45,692 bases of DNA from an uncultured Lachnospiraceae bacterium (lineage in GTDB: Bacteria; Bacillota; Clostridia; Lachnospirales; Lachnospiraceae): positions 1 through 45,692 of the forward strand of contig URMK01000056.1 in the NCBI GenBank assembly GCA_900548905.1, in the 5' to 3' direction. Shown piece after piece: positions 1-8,502 of this stretch (the stretch's first letter is position 1; each line of letters starts with the position of its first letter). A program made the translations under genes and the position numbers. Below the pieces are notes generated by a model. That model was not told where the DNA came from, did not search any database, and was given only the letters and a program-made list of their open reading frames with translations.

Positions 1-15
1 ATGAAGGTACTGAAC

Positions 16-83
16 CGTTACAAAACTCAAACTTCGCAGTTGCCGAACGGCCTCTGTGAAGTTTGAGTTACAAAAAAGTAACG
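16..83. repeat. Two-tier inverted repeat upstream of the first gene
   Basis: An inner stem pairs 24-39 with 54-69; its 12-base arms AACTCAAACTTC and GAAGTTTGAGTT are perfect. An outer stem pairs CGTTAC (16-21) with GTAACG (78-83). No T-run follows on the plus strand, so it does not look like a terminator for a gene entering from the left. It could be a cruciform, an operator or a leader structure for the gene at 128. Function unknown. Confidence 0.5.
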
Positions 84-127
84 CGGCAGATACTTTGTAT
101 ACATAGAAGAGAGGGAGGACAAACCAG

Positions 128-1339
128 ATGGAACAAGTAAAAGTAGGAATGATAGGGCTGGGAAACCGGGGATACGGGCTGCTTAAGGATGCCATCCTTA
201 AAATGCCTTCGGTGAAGGTGACGGCGGTGTGCGATGCTTATGAGGATCGCTTTGAAAATGCAGTGCGGCTGACGCAGGAGGAATGCGGGCATACACCCTT
301 TGGCACCACGGATTACAGGGAACTGCTGGCGAGAGAGGATGTGGAAGCGGTGGTCATTTCCTGCGCGTGGGAGGGCCATATCCCTGTGGCGGTGGATGCC
401 ATGCGGGCAGGAAAAGCGGTTGGTATGGAAGTGGGCGGTGCGTACAGCGTCAAGCAGTGCTGGGATCTGGTGGATGCCTATGAAGAGACAGGTACCCCGT
501 TCATGTTCCTGGAGAACTGCTGTTACGGCAGAAGGGAGCTGATGGCTCTGAATATGGTTAAGCAGGGGCTGTTCGGTGAGGTGATCCACTGCAGGGGCGG
601 CTATATGCATGATCTGCGTGAGGAAGTAGGGACCGGATTGGAAAAGCGCCATTACCGCCTGCGTAATTATAAATACAGGAACGCGGAAAATTATCCCACC
701 CACGAGCTGGGGCCTATTGCCAAAATCCTGCATATCAACCATGGAAACCGTATGCTGACCCTGACCTCCATGGCCTCCAGGGCGGAAGGCATGCATGCCT
801 TTGCGAAGGAACGGTATCCGGAAAATGAAAGTCTGGTCCAGGCTAAATTTGCCCAGGCAGATGTGGTAAATACCATTATTAAATGTGCGGGAGGCGAAAC
901 AATCCTTCTGACACTGAATACCACGCTACCTCGTTTTTACAGCAGAGACTTCACGGTCTGCGGGACGAAGGGCATGTACGAAGAAGAAAATGATACGGTC
1001 TTTCTGGATGGCAAATATACGGAAGAAGAGGAGTTTTCCTTCCGGAAATACTGGGGAAATGCGGAAGAATACGAGAAGGAATACGATCATCCAATCTGGA
1101 AGGATTTCCTGAATGACGGTGTTCTCGGAGGACATGGAGGTATGGACTGGCTTGTACTGCGCGCTTTTTTTGACAGTGTGCGGGAGAAAAGACCGTGTCC
1201 TGTGGATGTATATGATGCGGCTTCCTGGATGTGCATTACAGCGCTTTCGGAGGAATCTATTGCCTTGGGCGGCCAGCCGGTGGCTGTTCCTGATTTTACC
1301 AATGGCATGTGGATGGACAGGGAGGAGCCGGAGCTGTAA
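128..1339 (+). CDS. Gfo/Idh/MocA family oxidoreductase, GH109-like subgroup possible
   Basis: A 403-residue cytoplasmic protein with an N-terminal NAD(P)-binding Rossmann fold (GLGNRG at residues 10-15, acidic residue after the second strand near D36) and a C-terminal Gfo/Idh/MocA alpha/beta domain. The usual EKP motif after the fifth strand is replaced by E-V-G-G at 101-104, so the lysine used by many sugar dehydrogenases of this family is absent. The stretches around HCRGGYMHDLR (154-164) and YPTHELGP (189-196) resemble members that use NAD in a glycosidase cycle (GH109-like). It probably acts on a sugar or glycoside; the substrate cannot be read. The start has a purine-rich GAGAGGGAGG ribosome binding site 8-10 bases upstream. 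The gene stands alone: the next gene is convergent, 20 bases away. Confidence 0.88.
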   Translation: MEQVKVGMIGLGNRGYGLLKDAILKMPSVKVTAVCDAYEDRFENAVRLTQEECGHTPFGTTDYRELLAREDVEAVVISCAWEGHIPVAVDAMRAGKAVGMEVGGAYSVKQCWDLVDAYEETGTPFMFLENCCYGRRELMALNMVKQGLFGEVIHCRGGYMHDLREEVGTGLEKRHYRLRNYKYRNAENYPTHELGPIAKILHINHGNRMLTLTSMASRAEGMHAFAKERYPENESLVQAKFAQADVVNTIIKCAGGETILLTLNTTLPRFYSRDFTVCGTKGMYEEENDTVFLDGKYTEEEEFSFRKYWGNAEEYEKEYDHPIWKDFLNDGVLGGHGGMDWLVLRAFFDSVREKRPCPVDVYDAASWMCITALSEESIALGGQPVAVPDFTNGMWMDREEPEL

Positions 1340-1359
1340 AAGCTCCGGCCCTTCCTTGT

Positions 1360-2439
1360 TTATCCGATGATTTTCCAGTGCTTATCCACCTTATTAAGAA
1401 CCTCGCAGCCATCTGCGGTTACGAGGACCAGATCCTCGATGCGCACACCGAATTTTCCCGGAAGGTAGACGCCGGGTTCGATGGAAAAGGTCATACCTTC
1501 CTCCACGGCAGCAGTGTTCGCCAGGCTTACGTCTCCGGGCTCATGATCCTGAAGGCCGATGGAATGGCCCAGCCGGTGATTGAAATAGTCCCCGTAACCC
1601 GCTTCTGTAATGAGCTCCCGGGCCGCCCTGTCCAGATCGCAGAAACGTACTCCTGGGCGGATCAGGCTTTCCGCCTTTTCGTTGGCCCTTCTTACCAGAT
1701 CATGAATCGGGGAATAGTTCGGATCTTCCTTTTTACAGAAGAAGGTCCGGGTCATGTCGGAGCAGTAGCTGTCCTTCCGGCAGCCCATATCAATGACAAT
1801 ACAGTCTCCCGCCTTCAGAACGGTATCATCCGGTTCATGATGGGGATCCGCCGCGTTGGCACCAAAGGAAATAATGGTGTTAAACCCTTCTTCACAGCCT
1901 TCTTCTTTATAGAGGGAACGGATATAATCCGCACATTCCTTTTCCGTCATACCTTCCTTCAGCCATGCCGCCGCTTTTTCCATGCAGGCGTCATTGATGC
2001 GGGAGGACTCTCTCATTTTTTCTTTTTCATAATCATCTTTGATAGAACGTACACCATCCACACATGCGGATGCATTCACATAACGCACCCCGGGATTACG
2101 TTCCATCAAATCCAGCAGGAAACGGGCCGGCCAGCTTTTGTCAACGCCCATGTCGGAGCCTGCGTCCACATGGGATGCCACAATGCCGATACAGTCGTCC
2201 GTGTCCGACATCCATACTTTCCCGATAGCGGTTTCCGGGATAACGAATAAATTATTCAGGAAAAAGACATGCTTTCCGTCCGTACGGATGTACAGGGCAA
2301 AAAGCCGTTCATAGGGTTCAATCCAGACACCGGTCAGATACCAGATGCTCAAAGGATCGCTTACAATCATCTGCGTCAGCCCCTTGTTCTCAAGCTGCCC
2401 GCATACCCGGCCAAGCCGGTCTGCATAAAGCTGGTTCAT
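1360..2439 (-). CDS. M24 family metallopeptidase (Xaa-Pro aminopeptidase/dipeptidase type)
   Basis: A 359-residue two-domain aminopeptidase-P-like enzyme that would remove N-terminal residues before proline, or split Xaa-Pro dipeptides, in the cytoplasm. The N-terminal creatinase-like domain spans about 1-135. The pita-bread domain carries all five metal ligands: D217, D228, H292, E321 and E335, plus the active-site histidine region DPHHEP at 199-204. The frame stays open upstream to 2775, but the start at 2439 is preferred because AGAGGTAG lies 6-7 bases before it and homologues begin here. The upstream extension is low-quality sequence that overlaps the divergent promoter. The gene converges on the oxidoreductase gene and diverges from the HAD-Nudix gene. 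Confidence 0.9.
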   Translation of the reverse strand: MNQLYADRLGRVCGQLENKGLTQMIVSDPLSIWYLTGVWIEPYERLFALYIRTDGKHVFFLNNLFVIPETAIGKVWMSDTDDCIGIVASHVDAGSDMGVDKSWPARFLLDLMERNPGVRYVNASACVDGVRSIKDDYEKEKMRESSRINDACMEKAAAWLKEGMTEKECADYIRSLYKEEGCEEGFNTIISFGANAADPHHEPDDTVLKAGDCIVIDMGCRKDSYCSDMTRTFFCKKEDPNYSPIHDLVRRANEKAESLIRPGVRFCDLDRAARELITEAGYGDYFNHRLGHSIGLQDHEPGDVSLANTAAVEEGMTFSIEPGVYLPGKFGVRIEDLVLVTADGCEVLNKVDKHWKIIG

Positions 2440-2556
2440 GCTTCTACCTCTCATTCTGCCATTCTTTCCCGCGGGCAGCGAGCTAAACGGATGTACTCGT
2501 ATAGAACCTATTGTCCATTTGGCTGCCGCCGCAAGAAGCCCATAAAATCTATATTC

Positions 2557-2562
2557 ATTATA
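2557..2562 (-). promoter_or_regulatory. Putative -10 box for the M24 peptidase gene
   Basis: Read on the minus strand this is a perfect TATAAT about 120 bases before the start at 2439. No good -35 is present at 16-18 bases, so it may depend on an activator or be fortuitous. Confidence 0.35.
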
Positions 2563-2677
2563 GATAGATTGGGGGAAAAAGGAAATAGGCAGTTGTATTA
2601 TTTTGGTTCTTTCTCTGGTTTGCGGATTATTCCGAAAGCCGGCCGGTTTATGCGAAGTGTGAGCAAGGGGTATCTGT

Positions 2678-2706
2678 TTGACAGATATACGCAGAGATAC
2701 TAGAAT
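2678..2706 (+). promoter_or_regulatory. Promoter of the HAD-Nudix gene
   Basis: TTGACA (2678-2683), a 17-base spacer and TAGAAT (2701-2706) form a near-consensus housekeeping promoter. Transcription would begin near 2713, about 54 bases before the start codon. Confidence 0.75.
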
Positions 2707-2766
2707 AGAGGGTATATAGGGGACAGCCGTGGTAGTGAAAATCGGATAAATATAGGAGGACAGCTT

Positions 2767-4029
2767 ATGTTTCATGTTCCGGAGATGATTCTTTTTGACT
2801 ATGGACAGACCCTGGCGGATGAGGGGGATTATGATCCGGTAAGAGGCAACCGTGCTGTTTTGGGGATGGCGGTGAGCAACCCCCGCAATATTACGCCGGA
2901 ACAGCTTCAGGATGCTGCGGACGGACTGACAAAGGATATAGGGGAACTGTTCGGGGAGGAAAAGAGAAGCAATCCGGAAGGGGAATTTTCCTGCAGGGCA
3001 TTTAACCGGTATTTATATGAATATCTGGATATCGAACTGCCCATGCCCTGGGAAGAAGTGGAACGGGTATTCTGGAAAGCGGCTGCGAGGGTGAAGACCG
3101 CGGAAGGGATAGAAAATCTTCTGGCGTATCTTCATGACAGGGGGATCCGTACGGCAGTGGTCAGCAATATGATGAAGGATACCGGGACCCTTACCGAACG
3201 GATTCAGGAGCTTCTGCCGGATAACCATTTTTCTTTTATTATGGCGTCAAGTGATTATCTGTTCCGCAAGCCCCATCCCCGTATTTTCGAAATGGCCCGG
3301 GCCAAAGCGGGCCTTCAGGCTGATCAGATCTGGTATTGCGGCGACAATCTTGTCTGCGATGTGAAAGGGGCCGCCGGAGTGGGGATGAAACCGGTATGGT
3401 ATACCCCCTATGCGAAAAAGGGGCAGGAGCCACCCGAAGGAATCTCCTATATGACGATAAACGACTGGGAGGAAGTCATTCAGCTTCTGGAGCTTTTCCG
3501 CGGGGACAAGGGCATATGCCTTACCGTGGACAAGGCGGATTATAATCCCGCATGGAAGAAACGTAAGCGCATCGCCGTGCGTGGTTTTATTCGGAGGGAA
3601 GGCCGTTATGCCATGATTCACAGCGGGAAATACGGAGAGTATAAATTCCCGGGAGGCGGAGCGGAACCCGGGGAGCAGCTGGAGGATACCCTTCTAAGGG
3701 AGGTACAGGAGGAGACCGGCCTGCGTGTGAAAAGAGAATCTATACGGTATGCCGGCAGAGTGAGGGAAACCAGACGGGGAATGGGAGAGGAAATCCTGGA
3801 AATGATTTCGTATTATTTTGCCTGTGAAACGGAAAAGGATACGACAGACCGCTGCCTGGATGCCTATGAAAAGGAATATGAATACGAGCCGGCTTTTGTC
3901 ACGCTGGAAGAAGCCATTACCAATAACGAGAGGATAACGGACACCGGGAATATCCCGTGGATTCTCAGGGATACACTTGTGATGAAAGCTCTCCTGCAAA
4001 AGGAAAGGGAAGGGAATGGGAAGAAATAA
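2767..4029 (+). CDS. HAD-like hydrolase fused to a Nudix hydrolase
   Basis: A 420-residue fusion. The HAD part (about 7-225) shows motif I at D11-Y-G-Q-T, motif II VVSN (131-134), motif III RKPHP (167-171) and motif IV GDNLVCD (192-198). The second aspartate of motif I, the usual acid/base of phosphatases, is G13, so activity may be altered or lost. The C-terminal Nudix domain (about 265-405) has a complete Nudix box, G297-x5-E303-x7-R311-E312-V-x-E315-E316-x-G318, with the metal-binding glutamates intact. The Nudix half probably cleaves a nucleoside-diphosphate-linked compound; coupling to a HAD half suggests two successive dephosphorylation steps or a regulatory lid. The ribosome binding site AGGAGG lies about 7-9 bases before ATG. 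It overlaps the next gene by 14 bases. Confidence 0.9.
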   Translation: MFHVPEMILFDYGQTLADEGDYDPVRGNRAVLGMAVSNPRNITPEQLQDAADGLTKDIGELFGEEKRSNPEGEFSCRAFNRYLYEYLDIELPMPWEEVERVFWKAAARVKTAEGIENLLAYLHDRGIRTAVVSNMMKDTGTLTERIQELLPDNHFSFIMASSDYLFRKPHPRIFEMARAKAGLQADQIWYCGDNLVCDVKGAAGVGMKPVWYTPYAKKGQEPPEGISYMTINDWEEVIQLLELFRGDKGICLTVDKADYNPAWKKRKRIAVRGFIRREGRYAMIHSGKYGEYKFPGGGAEPGEQLEDTLLREVQEETGLRVKRESIRYAGRVRETRRGMGEEILEMISYYFACETEKDTTDRCLDAYEKEYEYEPAFVTLEEAITNNERITDTGNIPWILRDTLVMKALLQKEREGNGKK

Positions 4030-4405
4030 GAAAAGGATTCTTGCTTTGGCAGCAGTACTGTTGTGCGTACTTGCCGCGCTTGCGTTCCGGACAATCAATG
4101 AAAAAAGTTCCCCTGTGGAAACGCTGGAGGAAAGCATTGCCTGTTTGGACGGAACGTTGTCTTTCACCATCCCGGAAGCATATGACAGTTCCTGGTATCT
4201 GCAAATCAGCGGCCGTCTGGAAACGGAAAGCGGCGGTATGAGCGTGCACTATCTGGAGGAAATAAGCCGGGAGGGCAGCTGGAAGAAAAATGAGACCTAT
4301 TCGTTTCGGACGGAAGAGGGAAGCTACAGTGAACTGATTCTGTATGTGTCCACAGGAAAAGAAGAGGCGGATATTGATTTGCTTTCCTATCTTCCGAAAA
4401 GGTAG
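4016..4405 (+). CDS. Small membrane-anchored hypothetical protein
   Basis: A 129-residue protein of unknown function. It has a basic N-terminus (MGRNKKR), then one hydrophobic segment at about 8-23 that can act as an uncleaved signal anchor, then a polar extracytoplasmic domain rich in Glu, Ser and Tyr. The cysteine at 17 is not in a lipobox, so it is not an obvious lipoprotein. It starts inside the end of the HAD-Nudix gene (14-base overlap), with GGAAGGGAATGG-type purines before the ATG, which suggests translational coupling. No family recognised. Confidence 0.65.
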   Translation: MGRNKKRILALAAVLLCVLAALAFRTINEKSSPVETLEESIACLDGTLSFTIPEAYDSSWYLQISGRLETESGGMSVHYLEEISREGSWKKNETYSFRTEEGSYSELILYVSTGKEEADIDLLSYLPKR

Positions 4406-4450
4406 GGTGGCAGGCGGATAAGGCAGAAATTACAAATCGGATTAAAAACG

Positions 4451-4495
4451 CCGGCCGCACGGAAAGTAAAGGGGACTTTCCGTACGGCCGGTTTT
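4451..4495. terminator. Bidirectional intrinsic terminator
   Basis: Arms 4451-4467 and 4475-4491 pair over 17 bases with one mismatch, around a 7-base loop. TTTT follows on the plus strand and AAAAA precedes it (a U-run on the minus strand). It separates the convergent small membrane protein and ABC exporter genes. Confidence 0.85.
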
Positions 4496-4574
4496 CATAA
4501 CCGCAGGGCCGGACACCGGCGTATGATATGACCGTCCGCTTCCGGATTACGGGAAATGACGCAAGCTAAGTGCT

Positions 4575-6401
4575 TCAGGAAAAAGAGGCTTCCGGGAAGT
4601 TATCCTGTGTCTGTGCTTTGTCATTCATAAAGCTGTATTGAGACATAAACAGGTTATGGTATGGCCCTTTATTTACCAGAAGTTCTTCGTGGCTGCCGCT
4701 TTCCTGTATTTTGCCCTTATCCACATACAGGATACGGGTACAATTTTGTATGGTGGAAAGGCGGTGCGCGATGATAAAGGAAGTACGTCCTTTCAGCAGT
4801 TCATTCAACCCTTTTTGCAGGATGATTTCCGTTTCCGTATCAATGCTGGAGGTGGCTTCATCCAGTATCAGGATTTTAGGATCGGCCAGCAGGGCGCGGG
4901 CGAAGGAAATCAGCTGCCGCTGTCCGGCGGACAGACGGCTTCCTCTTTCATTTACCTGGGTATGGTAGCCCTCCTCCATCTGCATGATGAAATCATGGGC
5001 ACAAACGGTTTTGGCGGCTCTGATGACCTCTTCATCCGTGGCGGTACGGTTCCCGTAGCGGATATTGTCCATGATGGTACCGGAAAAAATGAAGCTGTCC
5101 TGCATCATAACCCCCATTTGGGTCCGCAGGGAATGAAGCGTGACTTTGGAAATATCCGTGTCGTCGATACGTATGGTGCCGCCGCCGATATTATAGAAAC
5201 GGCTGAGCAGGTTGACAATGGTGGTTTTGCCTGCGCCGGTAGGGCCGACGATTGCAAAGGACTCTCCGGGCATGGCGGTGAAGCTCACATCATCCAGGGT
5301 CTTGATGCCTTCTTCATAGGAGAAGGATACATGATCAAAGGTCACCTTACCGGTAATCGGAGGCATTTCCACCGCATCGGGCGCATCTTTTACCGCAACG
5401 GGTTCATCGATGGTTTCAAAAATACGTTCCATGTAGGAAATCGCTGTCAGCAGGGAATTGTAAAAATTCGCAAGGGTGGTGATGGGGGACCAGAACCGGC
5501 TGATATAACCGGTAAAGGCTACCAGTACACCCACGGAAGCGGTTCCTCCGTTCATGGCCATATCCACGATGGCCACATACAAAAAAGCAGTGGTTACGGC
5601 AGAAATTACATCCACGGTAGGCCCCATCATGAAGTTAAAACGCACAGCACGCATCCAGGACTGACGGTAACCGTCGCTTAGATGGTTGAAGATACCGCTG
5701 TTTTCTTTTTCCCTTACAAAGGACTGGGTTACCCGGATACCGTTAATGCTCTCCGCAATATAGGCATTCAGGTTGGACTGCTTATTGCTCTGGATCTGCC
5801 ATGCCCGGTGCTGCTTCTTCTTAATCAGGCTGGCAAAGATAGCCAGGACGGGAAGTCCGCACATACACATCAGCGTCAGCTTCACGTTGATGGAAAGCAT
5901 GAAAAAGATAATGAATATCAGGCTGCACAGGTCGGTTATAGTGTTGAGAAGACCGTTGGAAAGCAGGTCGCTTAAGTTGTTGACGTAGTTAACCACTCTT
6001 ACCTGGATTTTTCCATGAGGCCTGTCGTCATAGTAGGAGAACGGAAGTTCCTGCAGGTGGCAGAAAATATCGGTCCGCAGCTGGTGGATGACGGACTGGC
6101 CGACCCGGTTGGTTATTTTAATTTTGGCTTTCAGGGAAATAACCGAATACAGGATAATCAGCAGCGTATATAGGCTGATGCGGAACAGTCCCCGGATATC
6201 CCCGGCAGGAATGATGTCATTCATGACGGTCATAAAAAAGCGGGGGATGAGCATGGTGAGCGCACTGGCGGAGAGCATGAGGAACGCTGCCAGGAACATA
6301 TCTTTTTTAAAGGGAATCACATAGTGGCCGAGTCGTTTCAGCTGCCCCAGGTCAAAGTGGTCTTCCATGATCTCGTCAATATCGTATTTATTACGTGCCA
6401 T
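4575..6401 (-). CDS. ABC exporter subunit with canonical ATPase site (heterodimer partner 2)
   Basis: A 608-residue fused membrane/ATPase half-transporter. Six membrane helices are expected in the first ~330 residues and the nucleotide-binding domain lies in the last ~240. It shows Walker A GPTGAGKT, signature LSAGQ, Walker B LILDEATS with the catalytic glutamate, and switch histidine in IIAHRLST. It should pair with the product of the gene just upstream to form an asymmetric exporter of the BmrCD/TM287-288 type, moving drugs, lipids or peptides outward. The start at 6401 is chosen because AAGGAGGG lies 9 bases before it; the frame stays open to 6539 inside the neighbour. It begins 1 base after the upstream stop, with its ribosome binding site inside that gene. 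Confidence 0.93.
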   Translation of the reverse strand: MARNKYDIDEIMEDHFDLGQLKRLGHYVIPFKKDMFLAAFLMLSASALTMLIPRFFMTVMNDIIPAGDIRGLFRISLYTLLIILYSVISLKAKIKITNRVGQSVIHQLRTDIFCHLQELPFSYYDDRPHGKIQVRVVNYVNNLSDLLSNGLLNTITDLCSLIFIIFFMLSINVKLTLMCMCGLPVLAIFASLIKKKQHRAWQIQSNKQSNLNAYIAESINGIRVTQSFVREKENSGIFNHLSDGYRQSWMRAVRFNFMMGPTVDVISAVTTAFLYVAIVDMAMNGGTASVGVLVAFTGYISRFWSPITTLANFYNSLLTAISYMERIFETIDEPVAVKDAPDAVEMPPITGKVTFDHVSFSYEEGIKTLDDVSFTAMPGESFAIVGPTGAGKTTIVNLLSRFYNIGGGTIRIDDTDISKVTLHSLRTQMGVMMQDSFIFSGTIMDNIRYGNRTATDEEVIRAAKTVCAHDFIMQMEEGYHTQVNERGSRLSAGQRQLISFARALLADPKILILDEATSSIDTETEIILQKGLNELLKGRTSFIIAHRLSTIQNCTRILYVDKGKIQESGSHEELLVNKGPYHNLFMSQYSFMNDKAQTQDNFPEASFS

Positions 6402-6402
6402 T

Positions 6403-8139
6403 TTAACGTCCCTCCTTTGCCGGTGTATGGTACTGATGCTCAAAGACCCTTGCGTAGTAGCCGTTGTTTTCAAGCAGCTCTTTATGGGTTCCCCGTTCCG
6501 CGATCCGTCCGTGATCCAGAACCAGAATCTGATCGGCATCCTTCAGGGAGGAAATACGGTAGGCGATGATGAAAATGGTGTGGTTGCCTTCCAGGTTTTT
6601 CAGCTGTTTCTGTATGTAGGTTTCCGTTTCCATATCCACAGCGGACGTAGTGTCGTCAAGTATGAGGATAGACGGATCCTTAAGCAGGGCACGGGCCAGG
6701 GAGATACGCTGCTTCTGGCCGCCTGAAAGACCGACGCCCCGTTCCCCCACAATGGTATCATAGCCTTCGGGCATAGCCTGGATAAAATGGTTGGCATCTG
6801 CGGCGATGGCGGCTTTTTTGACTTTATCAAACGGACAGTCGGGCCGGGCATAGGCGATATTTCCTTCAATGGTATCGGAAAAGAGGAAAACGTCCTGCAT
6901 AGCCATTCCGATGTTGTCACGCAGCTCATACAAATCCAAATCCTTAACGTTGACACCATCCACAAGTACATCACCCTCGGTTGTATCGTAGAAACGGCAC
7001 AGCAGATTCATGATGGTGGATTTGCCGGCTCCCGTGGGGCCGAGAATCCCTATTGTCTGGCCGGGCTTCACGGAAAAGCTCACATCCTGTATAATATCCT
7101 CGCCCTCCGCCTGGTAGGAAACATTCCTGAATTCGATGCTTCCTTTATAATGCTTTTTGGTAATGGCATTAACCGGCTTGCTGATATGAGGCTCCTCGGA
7201 AAAGGTGGTATGGATTTTTTCCACGGAGGTAACGAAACGCTGTACGTCATTCACAAACCAGCCGGCCATACGCAGGGGCATATTCAGCATCCAGAGGTAA
7301 CCGTTAACGGTAACAAGGCTTCCCAGGGATAGTTCCCCCCGGATAGCCATGATGCCTCCGTAAAGCATGAGGACAACGGTAAGGATATTGGAGAAGAATT
7401 CAAAAATAGGAACATATTTGGACCAGATAGCGGCGCAGTCCAGCTCGGCAGTCTTATAGGCGTCGTTTTCCGCTTCGAATTTTTCCGTTTCATAGTCTTC
7501 CTTGGCAAAAGCCTTTACCACCCGGTTGCCGCTGATATTTTCCTGGACAAAAGCGTTCAGGCTGGAAAAACGGGTACGGATATTATGAAAGGCAGGTTTT
7601 ACTTTTTTAAACTGGCAGACGGTCAGCACCACCGTAAAAGGCAGGATACACAGCATGCACAGCGCCAGCTTGGTATTGATTGTAAAAATCATTATCAGGG
7701 CAAAGCAGAAATACAGGATATTTTCAAAGATGGAAGATATGACGTTAGCCACAAAGTGACGGATGGCGTCCATATCACCCGTCTGGCGGCTCATAAGGTC
7801 ACCGGTGCGGTTACGGTTATAGAAGGCAAAATCCTCCATTAAAAGCTTGCGGTACACCGCATCTCTCATTTTATAAAGTACACCCTGGGAACAGATTTCG
7901 AAATTGTAAGGAACCATGAAGCGGAGAACACTTCGTATTGCAGTTACCAGAAGCAGTATGAGTACCAGTACGGGAAGCTTGTCGTACTGTCCGCCGCTGA
8001 TAACATCGTCTACGACCTTTCCGCTGACGATAGGATTAATGATGGCAAGCCCTGCCAGAAATGTTACGAGAAACAATCCCAGAAAGAGCCGCTTTCGGTA
8101 AGGCTTGATAAAGGAATAGAACCATTTCATTGGTGTCAT
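6403..8139 (-). CDS. ABC exporter subunit with degenerate ATPase site (heterodimer partner 1)
   Basis: A 578-residue half-transporter: membrane domain in the first ~320 residues, ATPase domain after it with Walker A GPTGAGKS and signature LSGGQ. Walker B reads LILDDTTS, so the catalytic glutamate is aspartate, and the switch-loop histidine is tyrosine (IIAYRISS). Both changes mark the non-hydrolysing site of heterodimeric exporters, complementary to the downstream subunit. GGGAGGGG lies 8 bases before the ATG at 8139; a second ATG three codons on is less well placed. It is the first gene of a tight two-gene operon. No regulator gene is adjacent. Confidence 0.93.
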   Translation of the reverse strand: MTPMKWFYSFIKPYRKRLFLGLFLVTFLAGLAIINPIVSGKVVDDVISGGQYDKLPVLVLILLLVTAIRSVLRFMVPYNFEICSQGVLYKMRDAVYRKLLMEDFAFYNRNRTGDLMSRQTGDMDAIRHFVANVISSIFENILYFCFALIMIFTINTKLALCMLCILPFTVVLTVCQFKKVKPAFHNIRTRFSSLNAFVQENISGNRVVKAFAKEDYETEKFEAENDAYKTAELDCAAIWSKYVPIFEFFSNILTVVLMLYGGIMAIRGELSLGSLVTVNGYLWMLNMPLRMAGWFVNDVQRFVTSVEKIHTTFSEEPHISKPVNAITKKHYKGSIEFRNVSYQAEGEDIIQDVSFSVKPGQTIGILGPTGAGKSTIMNLLCRFYDTTEGDVLVDGVNVKDLDLYELRDNIGMAMQDVFLFSDTIEGNIAYARPDCPFDKVKKAAIAADANHFIQAMPEGYDTIVGERGVGLSGGQKQRISLARALLKDPSILILDDTTSAVDMETETYIQKQLKNLEGNHTIFIIAYRISSLKDADQILVLDHGRIAERGTHKELLENNGYYARVFEHQYHTPAKEGR

Positions 8140-8502
8140 TTGGATATCCCCTCCCGGATGATATAAAAATTTGGTAATTATTAAGTTCCTTTCTATATTA
8201 GGGGATTGGGAGGAAAATAAAATGTATAATCTTGTTTTGTTTTTGTATTATTTTGGTGCTGGGGGATATTGGGGTATGTGACAGACCACATACCCATGAA
8301 CCTTGGTTCGTTGCAATCACGACGTTTCTAACCGGGTGATCCGCTGGCGGCGGCGGGGGGGGCTGATTTAGTACTTTCCGCTGACAAAGCCGTGAGGATT
8401 TGAGGATGGAAATGCTTCCCGGGTGTGTAAAATAAATCGGTAACAGGAAGTCTGCACCTGACGTACACCGCTTTGCCTGAAGCAGAATACATCCTATATT
8501 TG
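8140..8502. other. Intergenic region between exporter operon and Rpn-like gene
   Basis: 363 bases without a credible gene. It contains the exporter leader (AT-rich 8160-8260), a perfect hairpin GGGTATGTG/CACATACCC at 8272-8295 without a U-run, and a G-rich run near 8354-8362. I could not place a convincing promoter for the exporter operon. Confidence 0.5.

Larger units (their letters stand above)
2440..2766. other. Divergent intergenic region, peptidase / HAD-Nudix
   Basis: These 327 bases hold a strong plus-strand promoter (2678-2706) and a weaker minus-strand -10 (2557-2562). The long frames that cross it on both strands have no ribosome binding sites and are not counted as genes. Confidence 0.6.

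Noticed and set aside
1309..2250. Long plus-strand open frame opposite the M24 peptidase gene
   Set aside because: It has no ribosome binding site and lies fully antisense to a gene with complete catalytic motifs; it is a codon-bias shadow.
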